DNA from: Paenibacillus sp. yr247
Lineage (GTDB): Bacteria > Bacillota > Bacilli > Paenibacillales > NBRC-103111
Reading direction: 5' to 3'
Assembly (NCBI RefSeq): GCF_900103825.1
Contig: NZ_FNIF01000012.1
Coordinates: forward strand, 1-64,000
Length of the DNA stretch: 64,000 bases
Below are positions 16,432 to 23,601 of the stretch, one piece after another. The position numbers were made by a program, and so were the translations under genes. The notes under the pieces were generated by a model. The model saw only the letters and a list, made by a program, of their open reading frames with translations, had not been told where the DNA came from and made no database searches. Numbering within the stretch: the stretch's first letter is position 1; every line of letters begins with the position of its first letter.

Positions 16432-17538
16432 TTAGTCGCTCTCGCAGCATTTGCAATGATCAGCTAAGTTTGTTGCATATCCGATATCCGGATGATCGCC
16501 AAAGCCAAAATTGTAATCCGAAAAAAATGGCCCCCCCGTCAACCACATTTTGAAGCATACGGAATCGCCATGACCGCTGAATTTTTTACGGTCAAATAAG
16601 ACCCAAGGGTTATGCGAGCGCCCTCCCCTCCATACGACGCCGTCGTAAATACTGAATACCGGGTTATTGGGGAATTTGGTCCAAAATAACCCGTCCGTTG
16701 AAAAAGCGCAGCCGATCCCCTCGTTGCTATGATCAATCCCGCCGCTGTACCACATCTTAAATTTATCGGGAGCAAGCCGCAGAATCACTGCGCCTTCTGT
16801 CGATTTGTGCTCATCCCATGCGCCCGGTCCACCTCTGACCAGGACAGGAAGCGGTCCTTCTCTCCTCCAAAATATGCCGTCCGCAGATACCGCCAGCGCT
16901 AATTCTTCGTTGAAGCCGTCACTTACGTTGTAGTACATGACATATCGGTTATTGAATGGACTGACGACATCCAGTACAGCCTGATTTTCCGGAAAAAACA
17001 ATACATCGGCCGGACCATAACATTGCGAATAGTTGTTGGGTCCAGGCAAGGATGGAGAGTTCATTAAGAACGTATCGGGGCTCGTTGTGTCCTGCATTAA
17101 AGTTTGATCATCAAACCAGTTGATGCCGTCCATGGACTTTGCCGTTCTCAACATCGGTAAAATGGGGGAGTTCGGAGCTGTCGATAAGAACATGGAATCC
17201 CAATACCAGATTCGGTAAGGGACGTTGATGCCGAAGCCATGACGGTCAAACAGCACTCTTGAATGGCGGGCTGCCGGAGCCAGCCCGAATAGATCGCTGA
17301 CAAACTTCCATTTAATCCCGTTGCCAGAAGCAGCAAGAGCAATTCCGCCGCCATTCTCAAAATCACTAAAATCATCGTACCACATTAAATAATAGGCGGA
17401 CGGTCCGAAGGGCTTGAATTTCTTCGCATCGAAGCGAACCGTTTGATAATAAGCAGGTGTCTGCGGCATGTAAACCGGGTTATTCGGATTTTCGACCCAT
17501 CTGCAATCCGGCGATCCGCAACCATGTTTTTTTTTCAT
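16432..17538 (-). CDS. Five-bladed beta-propeller protein (glycosidase-like fold)
   Basis: 368 residues, ATG behind GAGGG. Repeating units of the form (F/Y)xM(W/Y)Y...GIxxAxSxDGxxW mark the blades of GH32/43/130-type propellers. Examples are YYLMWYDD...AASGNGIKW (about 48-78), YRIWYWDS...AKSMDGINW, YVMYYNVS...AVSADGIFW, FKMWYSGG...AFSTDGLFW and FKMWLTGG. No signal peptide is present. Cysteines cluster at both ends (CGSPDC and CKCC), which could cross-link or bind metal. The second gene of a pair with the 18156 gene, 51 bp apart. Absence of a secretion signal with terminal Cys clusters would fit a spore-surface protein, an inference only. Confidence 0.6.
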   Translation of the reverse strand: MKKKHGCGSPDCRWVENPNNPVYMPQTPAYYQTVRFDAKKFKPFGPSAYYLMWYDDFSDFENGGGIALAASGNGIKWKFVSDLFGLAPAARHSRVLFDRHGFGINVPYRIWYWDSMFLSTAPNSPILPMLRTAKSMDGINWFDDQTLMQDTTSPDTFLMNSPSLPGPNNYSQCYGPADVLFFPENQAVLDVVSPFNNRYVMYYNVSDGFNEELALAVSADGIFWRREGPLPVLVRGGPGAWDEHKSTEGAVILRLAPDKFKMWYSGGIDHSNEGIGCAFSTDGLFWTKFPNNPVFSIYDGVVWRGGRSHNPWVLFDRKKFSGHGDSVCFKMWLTGGPFFSDYNFGFGDHPDIGYATNLADHCKCCESD

Positions 17539-17589
17539 TCTGTTTCCCTCTTTCTTTTACGGAGCACGGGTTGCGGCCATTTCCGTAAC

Positions 17590-18156
17590 CTAATCATGGT
17601 GTTCGTTTTCATCGATGACAAAGCCTGAAAGATTGATAGGACCAATAATATTGGGCACTACGCCGGTTGGCAATGTTGCAGCAGGAGCCGCTACGCCGGC
17701 AGTTGTAACAGCAGTTAACGTAGCAAAGAGCGCATACGTATGTTTGCCGCTAATTCCAGTTTCCGTGTGAATCATAGACGTCGTAACACCGCCGGGTAAA
17801 ATAAAAGGTGTGACAACAGGAGTAGTAATTACAGTACCTGTCGTAAATGTGTAAGTGTCACTGGTAGCATATACCGGGGAGTTGTCTCTTGTAATACTAA
17901 ACAAAATCGTGTAATTAAAATTGGTACCTGCGGCGATGTTTCCGCCGAGATTTGTCCCAATAATGAGAGAGTGGCCCACTGTGGCTTCGAGCAATTCTCT
18001 ATCATTTTTATTTATACCTTTTAAAACGATTGAAGCAAGCTGAACCGGCGTGTTCAATGCCAAAGGGATTGGTGTGGTTGGAGGAAGTGAAAGACCCACG
18101 CCATGATTCAACTCTTTGAAATTGAAAAATTTGAGCCTAGCTGTCCATCTACCCAT
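17590..18156 (-). CDS. Beta-rich structural protein, unknown
   Basis: 188 residues, ATG after TAGGAGGC. The chain is rich in Thr, Val, Pro and Gly (TGTVITTPVVTPF, TAVTTAGVAAPAATLPTG) and has no signal peptide, transmembrane helix or cysteine. The ending GPINLSGFVIDENEHHD is acidic. The pattern suggests an extracellular or spore-coat beta-sandwich. It is the first gene of a two-gene unit with the propeller protein. No family was recognised. Confidence 0.5.
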   Translation of the reverse strand: MGRWTARLKFFNFKELNHGVGLSLPPTTPIPLALNTPVQLASIVLKGINKNDRELLEATVGHSLIIGTNLGGNIAAGTNFNYTILFSITRDNSPVYATSDTYTFTTGTVITTPVVTPFILPGGVTTSMIHTETGISGKHTYALFATLTAVTTAGVAAPAATLPTGVVPNIIGPINLSGFVIDENEHHD

Positions 18157-18429
18157 AAGAATGCCTCCTAGAAAAATATGATTGTTCTCCTATAATTAAT
18201 TCAGAATCAGAGATTTTTGCACTGGACAACTACAGGATGCTATTTGCTTATTTACGAATTGTGAAACTCGACATGGAGAAGAATGGGAAATTGATGAATG
18301 AATGAATAGACTAGGCATGAAATGAAATATTAATAGTCTCTCGGAATTCGAGGTCAGTTGAAGGGGAGATTGGCTAAAAAACTTAAGTAAACACCATCAT
18401 AAAAGAGGCAATCAAACAAGGATGGAAAT

Positions 18430-19042
18430 TCTGGGAATGCCCTTTACACCGGAGGCGCATATTTACATGACCCTACAGGGGCGGATCCCGAGCGGCGAGC
18501 GGTGCAAATGCTGGGCATTGGTTCCGACGATACGTTAACATTAGTGTTGATTTACCCTACGGCCCAAAAGCCGCGGCTCAACGATCCGCTTAAAATTGTA
18601 CTTGGGAATGAAGGATTCCTGGACAATCCGGAAGATATGGAAGCTGTAAAAAAACATCTACAAAATTTATGTCAAAAATATAGCGGCAGAACTGGCATCC
18701 ATCGATCCGTCTTATCGTCTCATATCGCCGATGCCGAGAATTATTGAGGATGACTCCCAACTGGAAGATTTTATCAAGCAAAACTTCGGTCATAATCATC
18801 ATCAGCAAAGTGCTCTTCGCATGGCACCTTTGAGAAAAGGTGGGGTTGTCGATCTCCGCGGCAACGTGCACGGGGTGAAAAACTTAATCGTGGCCGACGC
18901 TTCCCTCATTCCCTACACGGTTGACGGCAACACGTCTGCCGCTACTTATCTGATTGGGTATACCATTGCGAAACAATTGCAAAGGGAGAATAAGAAAATC
19001 GCTGTCAAACGACCAAAGTGGTTTGAAATGGAAGAAGAGTAA
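18430..19042 (+). pseudogene. GMC oxidoreductase C-terminal relic
   Basis: The first frame reads GNALYTGGAYLHDPTGADPE through PTAQKPRLNDPLKIVLGNEG to HLQNLCQ. A frameshift in an A-run at about 18675 passes to ELASIDPSYRLISPMPRIIE and on to MAPLRKGGVVDLRGNVHGVKNLIVADASLIP, the GMC C-terminal domain where the FAD/active-site region ends (VDxxGxVHGxxNLxVADAS). The N-terminal FAD-binding GxGxxG part is missing. Dead gene. Confidence 0.75.
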
Positions 19043-19119
19043 CTGGCTTTAAAACTTTTCCGTTCAATCTGGGCAGAGCGTTAGGGCTGCTGTACGGCGC
19101 ACATTCCTCTTATTGTTCG

Positions 19120-19181
19120 AGGAAAATAAAGTTTTAGACTGAAAAATAAAGTATTAGACTGTGAAAATAAAGTATTAGACT
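19120..19181 (+). repeat. Three tandem ~20-bp repeats GAAAATAAAGTATTAGACT
   Basis: Three copies with period 20-21 and one or two differences each, directly before repeat R7. Unlike the 2.5-kb array they are strictly tandem. They resemble transposase-binding iterons at an element end, with no transposase nearby. Confidence 0.7.
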
Positions 19182-19193
19182 GGATATGGGCGT

Positions 19194-19212
19194 TAAGCTA
19201 ACGGGCAGGATA
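19194..19212 (+). repeat. CTAACG repeat, short copy R7
   Basis: TTAAGCTAACGGGCAGGATAG, same orientation as R1-R6. Confidence 0.65.
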
Positions 19213-19259
19213 GTTATAACTTAAATTGCGTGGTAAAATGTGGTATAAGGAGGGATTTT

Positions 19260-19722
19260 ATGGGTTCTCGGTTAATGCATTTAATAATTGGTGAGATGGT
19301 CGCTTCTAGCCTTGATGTAAAAAACAAGAGAGATTTTTTAATTGGTTCAATTGCTCCTGATGCTGCTTTCTCGTTTGAAAGGAAAGTTATTACTCATTAT
19401 TTCGAAGGAGATGTAGACAAGAGAACTAGGCAGGTAAACTATCAAAGATACATTGATACATACTTATCAGATGTAAAGGATGATTACTAATTAGGATATT
19501 TGATACATTTAATTTCCGATAACGTATGGATGGAGTATATCTATTACCCATATGAATTGAAGCAGAAGCAAGACTTAGACCCGACCTTTTTATCAAGATG
19601 GCATTCAGATTTTAGAAATTTTTATTTGTCACGCGCTCGATCAGGGGTGGACTCCAAAAGTAAAAGGTACACCTGCTGTTTTTAATTTTGATGGTAAGAT
19701 TCTGAAGAGAAGATTAAACTAG
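19260..19722 (+). pseudogene. Zinc-dependent phospholipase C-like hydrolase, broken
   Basis: ATG at 19260 behind GGAGGG. The protein begins MGSRLMHLIIGEMVASSL, then FLIGSIAPDA (metal-ligand region), and runs to DDY. A single TAA at 19488 interrupts it and the frame continues LGYLIHLISDNVWMEY. This is the pattern of the small PF00882-like hydrolases common in Bacilli. After about 19640 the frame is lost and a different frame (QGWTPKVKGTPAVFNFDG) closes at 19722, possibly from another gene. Pseudogene. Confidence 0.65.
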
Positions 19723-19825
19723 CGCAGAACGAGAAACCAGAGCATCCCCACCTGGTATGGATCGGACCGTTCCTCAATCATCTGATACTAATTCCAGTGA
19801 TTGATGGTAAAAATTTGAGGCTTGA

Positions 19826-19951
19826 TTTAATTTTGATGACATTATCGAGTACATTGATTTGTATTCCAACCCCCGTGTTTTGACTGATATAAACGAACTG
19901 ATCAAATATTTTGATGGAGGAACCCGCGAGAGACAAGCTCTTTTTTGCGCG
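19826..19951 (+). pseudogene. Unidentified coding fragment joined to sigK piece
   Basis: An open frame without start reads DDIIEYIDLYSNPRVLTDIN then ELIKYFDGGTRERQALFCA and passes in phase into the sigK fragment at 19952. The family was not recognised. The join shows that the sigK piece is chimeric on its 5' side. Confidence 0.4.
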
Positions 19952-20001
19952 GACAAAGAGGGCAATGAGATTACATTGATCGATATCCTCACTACGTAAT
20001 C

Positions 20002-20036
20002 CTGCCCGTTAGCGTAATACCTTTTTCAACTAACGC
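20002..20036 (-). repeat. CTAACG repeat R8, inverted plus forward cores
   Basis: CTGCCCGTTAGCG (minus orientation, 20002-20014) is followed by CAACTAACGCTG (plus, 20028-20039). It is the only inverted copy noticed and forms the left end of the sigK insert. Confidence 0.65.
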
Positions 20037-20075
20037 TGTGACTGAACGAATGGTAAAGCGGTCAATTCTTCAATC

Positions 20076-20309
20076 TTAACAGAGGACAGTCATACATATC
20101 TTTATGGTCATCCATGTTAAACGTTTTAATAAAGTATCCTTATGAGTAGGGGTATCAAATGCAAGCACTAAGTCTAAATCTGAAACGCCCCAAACAGCGT
20201 CTCCTCGCGCAACCGACCCCTTTATATATACCGAGATCAGTCGGGAGCCAAGATGGGATAAAAACCTTTGCACAACTACATCAATAATCGGTCGATAACG
20301 GTTATCCAT
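20076..20309 (-). pseudogene. Nucleotidyltransferase, N-terminal fragment
   Basis: The first about 57 residues carry the Pol-beta superfamily signature: IKGSVARGDAVWGVSDLDLV, i.e. GSx6-8SDxD with both metal-binding aspartates. The reading then ends abruptly in TLLKRLTWMTIKICMTVLC. Full members are 200-280 residues, so this is a truncated copy. Families include aminoglycoside nucleotidyltransferases and MNT-type antitoxins; the exact one cannot be told. Confidence 0.6.
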
Positions 20310-20496
20310 GCAACACCTCCCATAAAGACTTTCTAAAAAAGAAAAGGCGAGTGGTTTGATAAGATAATATTGACTCTATCGTTCCTTCTGGGGGAGTCGG
20401 AAGGAATACGTAAGGATGTTTTCCGTGAACTACTTCCGAATCATGTAAGCTGGAGTAAATCCAATATGCTTTTGTAACTTCGCTGTCCATCCCCAC
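20302..20496 (-). pseudogene. Nucleotidyltransferase-like C-terminal fragment
   Basis: 64 residues, IYSSLHDSEVVHGKHPYVFL...LFFFRKSLWEVLHG, ending inside the start of the next fragment (8-base overlap). The LHDSEVVHG block resembles the region after the catalytic domain in small nucleotidyltransferases. Likely the tail of one gene adjoining the head of another. Confidence 0.35.
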
Positions 20497-20531
20497 GCCC
20501 TTATAACTATTTGATGATTATGTTCTACACT

Positions 20532-20561
20532 CGCGGCAGCTCCTATTTTTGTTCATTCAAG
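20532..20561 (+). repeat. CTAACG repeat R9, right-half fragment of R1
   Basis: Differs from bases 411-440 at one position (CGCGGCAGC for CGCCGCAGC) and includes the T-run and TTCATTCAAG, but the TAACGGGCAG end is replaced by TTGTCG. Confidence 0.7.
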
Positions 20562-20624
20562 TTGTCGTTCGCTTCTCCCTTAATTAAAGTATCCTTTAAT
20601 CGAGATGTGACTGATTCCACACAC

Positions 20625-20648
20625 GATTGAGCTAACGAGGAACGATAG
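20625..20648 (+). repeat. CTAACG repeat R10 at right end of sigK insert
   Basis: GATTGAGCTAACG-AGGA-ACGATAG, left-module type as in R1. It ends exactly where sigK coding sequence resumes. Confidence 0.7.
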
Positions 20649-20956
20649 GTACGGAGGCCGACGATGTCGTGGATAAGGTCCAGCTCAAGAGTGAGAAGAG
20701 CAAAATCTATAAGAATTTGATATATTGGATGAGCGGGAAAAAGAGGTCGTAGTTGGCCGTTTTGGTTTGGAGCTTGGTGGCGAAGAGCGGACGCAGAGGG
20801 AGATTGCGAAGGAGTTGGGGGATTTCGCGTTCGTATGTGTCGAGGATTGAGAAAAGGGCACTAATGAAGCTTTATCATGAGTTTTATAAGGCGAAGAGGT
20901 GAGGAATTAAAGAATAAGCATGTTATATTAAACGATCAAGTGCGAAAGAAATAGCA

Positions 20957-20990
20957 TGGAGCAGACTGTCGAAGCGGTTTGCTCTTTTTT
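20957..20990 (+). terminator. Terminator after sigK relic
   Basis: GAGCAGAC/GTTTGCTC stem, 10-base loop, TTTTTT. Presumably the native sigK terminator that came with the fragment. Confidence 0.75.
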
Positions 20991-21010
20991 AAAACAACAA
21001 ATCCACTTCT

Positions 21011-21046
21011 TTATCATGTATTTTAGAACTTTGCACCACAACTCCG
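21011..21046 (-). repeat. IS6-type terminal sequence relic
   Basis: TTATCATGTATT and TTGCACCACAACTCC match the outer sequence of the IS6-family fragments at 33.3 and 33.8 kb. It is a solo end next to the IS4 element. Confidence 0.5.
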
Positions 21047-21070
21047 CGTGTTGCTAATGGAATTAATTAA

Positions 21071-22583
21071 CTCAACTTTCGCAGCTTAAATCTATGAACA
21101 AACCCTTGATGTAGCAAGGTAAACCGACGATCCACTCGCGGAGCTGACAAAATACATTGGACTTCTCCTGTTTTGTCTTGGCTCCGGCCATTTGCAGGAA
21201 CAATGTCATCAGTTGCTGCAACGCGGTTTGGTAATCCAAGTCCCTTACCTCATCAGCAAAAAGGAAGAAAAGACCGCCCAGCGACTTGGCATCGTTCTCT
21301 TGGCGACGCTCAAACTCCATGACTAAATAACGGCTGAATACCACAGTCGTATGGCAAATGAGCATGTCAAAAGAGCGGCCCTGAAACTCAGTGCCCAGCT
21401 TAAGATAGCTCTTGGTAAATTTGAAAAAGGTCTCGATGCTCCAACGCATCCCGTAGACTCGAACGACCTCGTCTGCAATTACCGTTAGGTCGGTACTGAG
21501 AATCGCCAGCCATTCCCGGCGTTTGTTACGGTTTTGAACAAAAACTAACTTAACGGGTAACCCACAAGATGTCTCGGCGATGACAGAACCTAAGATTTCG
21601 TTACTCTTGTTCTTTGGAAGAGTGGCGTACAGTTCTTTCAAGGTCATCAACTTGCCATTCAAGCGGTAGCGCTGTTTCATCTCTTTGATCATACCAATAA
21701 CCGGAAGTCCCATTGCACCCAGCTGACGAAGTAACGGTGCTTGAGTAAACCAACTGTCCATCAGCACAAAGTCAGCTGTAAATCCGGTAGACAGTGCTCG
21801 CTGTAACAAGTCTACAACGGCATCTGGTTTGCGGTTAAGAGCCTCCAGCCGACGCTTATACCCATGGCTGCGCTTGTACAGATTTTCCTTCATTTCGCAA
21901 ATCCGATTCACCAGTTTAGCTGACGAGAGCATGACAAAGTCAATCGGAGCAAAGCTAAATCCATCTGACCAACCGAGCGTTAGCATGGTAAAACCCTTGG
22001 TGAACCGGCCAGTCGTATGGTCGAATACACGAGCTAGTAGTTCGGCTTTTTTACTACGATTACGGTTTAAGACTGAATCGTCGATAATGAAAACACGTGA
22101 ACGTGAAGAAGCAATGAGCGATTCAAAATGCTGGATGATTTTTAAAGCAAAGCTATGGAGAAACTTCCGCCAAGCGAAAGTGCCTTGATTTAGAAAACGA
22201 TAAATAACGTCTTTTCCAGGTAGCGACGTACCACGCTCGCTCTCCAGGAGACGGAACCAGTTTCGGCCTTCAAAAACTAGAGAGAACAGGATCTGGAACA
22301 CAGCAAAACTGGAAGGACCAAACGACTTGATAATACCGGCTTTTCGTAAGAGTTGACCAATTTGTAAGGTTGAAAACAAGATGGAAAAGCGACTTTTTGC
22401 CTTTTCAGACAAGGATTTTTGGTGTAACATATGAATTACAACACCTTTCTTTGTTTGCATGGTTGCTCGACACTTCCATGATACCGAACAAGAAGGGTGT
22501 TTTTCTGTCAAGTGTGGAAACTTTTCTTCTGTACTCTTACAGTAGCAAGCGATTAGACTGATTTATTAGGTGCGAAAGTTGAG
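21071..22583 (-). mobile_element. IS4-family insertion sequence, apparently intact
   Basis: The ends CTCAACTTTCGCA (21071-21083) and TGCGAAAGTTGAG (22571-22583) are perfect 13-bp inverted repeats. TAATTAA flanks both sides (21064-21070 and 22584-22590), a probable target duplication. Length 1513 bp with one transposase gene whose stop codon lies in the left inverted repeat. Confidence 0.88.
21072..22430 (-). CDS. IS4-family DDE transposase
   Basis: About 452 residues from the ATG at 22430 (AAAGGTG upstream); the frame itself is open to 22511. DDE motifs are visible: FIIDDSVLNR (first Asp, about 120), VLMDSWFT (second Asp, about 225), and the C-terminal YGMRWSIETFFKFTKSYLKLG with the Y-R-E triad of IS4 enzymes (about 350-370). 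No stop or frameshift is seen, so the enzyme may be active. Confidence 0.9.
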   Translation of the reverse strand: MLHQKSLSEKAKSRFSILFSTLQIGQLLRKAGIIKSFGPSSFAVFQILFSLVFEGRNWFRLLESERGTSLPGKDVIYRFLNQGTFAWRKFLHSFALKIIQHFESLIASSRSRVFIIDDSVLNRNRSKKAELLARVFDHTTGRFTKGFTMLTLGWSDGFSFAPIDFVMLSSAKLVNRICEMKENLYKRSHGYKRRLEALNRKPDAVVDLLQRALSTGFTADFVLMDSWFTQAPLLRQLGAMGLPVIGMIKEMKQRYRLNGKLMTLKELYATLPKNKSNEILGSVIAETSCGLPVKLVFVQNRNKRREWLAILSTDLTVIADEVVRVYGMRWSIETFFKFTKSYLKLGTEFQGRSFDMLICHTTVVFSRYLVMEFERRQENDAKSLGGLFFLFADEVRDLDYQTALQQLMTLFLQMAGAKTKQEKSNVFCQLREWIVGLPCYIKGLFIDLSCES

Positions 22584-22791
22584 TAATTAACCAATAAAAA
22601 TAAGAAAATTTGGTAGATGTATAAAGTAAACAGAATCGAGTTTTGTTTCAGCTTAACGCAGCTTTTAACAGCAACATATAGATTAAAAAGCGATCAGATT
22701 CCTGAGCTTTAGTAGGAATCGACCGACTCAGTACTTATTCTATTAATAAAATAGTATATCAAGAAAGGAAGGACAGGAATATACCATATAG

Positions 22792-23601
22792 TTACTTCTT
22801 TATAACAAATGCTTCGGTCCTCTCTTTAAGGCTGCGTTCTCTGTATTCCTTTGGTGTTATTTTATAGCAGCGGTAGAATAGCTTTGAAAAATATTTTACA
22901 TCACTAAAACCGATGTGGTTGCATATATCGTAATTTCTCAGTTCTGGACTTTTCAGCAGCTCACAGGCTTTTTCCATCCTCAGTCTTGTTAAATAGGAGT
23001 TGAAATTTTCACCAAGCACGGTTTTGAAAATTTGCCCGAAATAATGTGCGGTCAAGTAAAACTGGTTGGACACCTCATTTAAAGTAATAGGCTGATCTAA
23101 ATGCTGTTTAATATAGTCCATCGCTCGAATGACCAAAGTTTCATGATAGGTTTTAGGTCGATCTGTGGATTCAAATGGTTCAGGTACTTGTTTGAAGGGC
23201 TTCGCTAAGTCAACGATTCCCGTTTTGTTGGTTGTTTCAAGCAAGATTTCGTCAATAATATGGAGTAGTTCGTCGGTGTCAATTGGCTTTAGTACATAGC
23301 CCTTTGCTTTGTATTTCATGGCGGTATGGGCATACTGGAATTCCTCGTACCCGCTAATAATGATGACAGAAATATCGGGTCTGCGGGCATAAATCATTTG
23401 AAGAAGTTCTAGACCGTCCATATCGGGCATTTGAATATCAGTGATTATTATATCTATGGGGTGGCGTTCGATCCAATCGAGCGCTTCTTTGCCGTTTGAT
23501 GCAATACCGATTACGTGGATTGATTTTTCTGCCCATTCATCCATTTCACTTAAAGTGCTGGCAATTAGCCATTCATCATCGACGATTAACATATTTTTCA
23601 T
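22792..23601 (-). CDS. YesN-type response regulator, AraC output domain
   Basis: 269 residues. The receiver domain occupies 1-120, with phospho-acceptor Asp in IIITDIQMPDMDG (about 55) and acidic pocket VDDEW. A short linker leads to an AraC/XylS double helix-turn-helix (about 165-262) ending in FSKLFYRCYKITPKEYRE. Its start overlaps the kinase gene by 26 bp. The pair is divergent from the sugar ABC operon at 25694, so it very likely controls that operon. 22584-22791 shows nothing else. Confidence 0.9.
   Translation of the reverse strand: MKNMLIVDDEWLIASTLSEMDEWAEKSIHVIGIASNGKEALDWIERHPIDIIITDIQMPDMDGLELLQMIYARRPDISVIIISGYEEFQYAHTAMKYKAKGYVLKPIDTDELLHIIDEILLETTNKTGIVDLAKPFKQVPEPFESTDRPKTYHETLVIRAMDYIKQHLDQPITLNEVSNQFYLTAHYFGQIFKTVLGENFNSYLTRLRMEKACELLKSPELRNYDICNHIGFSDVKYFSKLFYRCYKITPKEYRERSLKERTEAFVIKK

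Larger units (their letters stand above)
19991..20647. mobile_element. 657-bp insert in sigK with repeat-derived ends
   Basis: The left end is ACTACGTAATCCTGCCCGTTAGCG (an inverted CTAACGGGCAG copy begins within 11 bp). The right end is GAGCTAACGAGGAACGATA directly before GGTACGGAG. The two ends share CGTTAGC in inverted orientation. No target duplication is evident. Inside are two nucleotidyltransferase fragments and repeat R9. No recombinase is encoded. Confidence 0.65.
19952..20902 (+). pseudogene. sigK: sigK 3' fragment, split by a repeat-bounded insert
   Basis: 19952-19990 encodes DKEGNEITLIDIL. 20648-20902 resumes at the next codon with GTEADDVVDKVQLKSEKSK, then [20 protein letters not shown] and [20 protein letters not shown], ending KAKR-stop. 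These are contiguous parts of the mother-cell sigma factor SigK (regions 3-4). The second part has two indels (a base lost near 20718, a G gained near 20826). The N-terminal two thirds are absent. sigK is known in B. subtilis and clostridia for being split by excisable elements; here the gap is 657 bp and at a different site. A terminator follows at 20957. Confidence 0.8.

Noticed and set aside
20076-20496. MNT/HEPN-type toxin-antitoxin pair
   Set aside because: The nucleotidyltransferase part is truncated and the other fragment lacks HEPN RX4-6H; both look like debris.
377-20648. Integron attC array
   Set aside because: The CTAACG cores do not fit the GTTRRRY/RYYYAAC box rules, spacing is too wide and no IntI-type integrase is in the window; a cassette-like role is kept only as a hypothesis.
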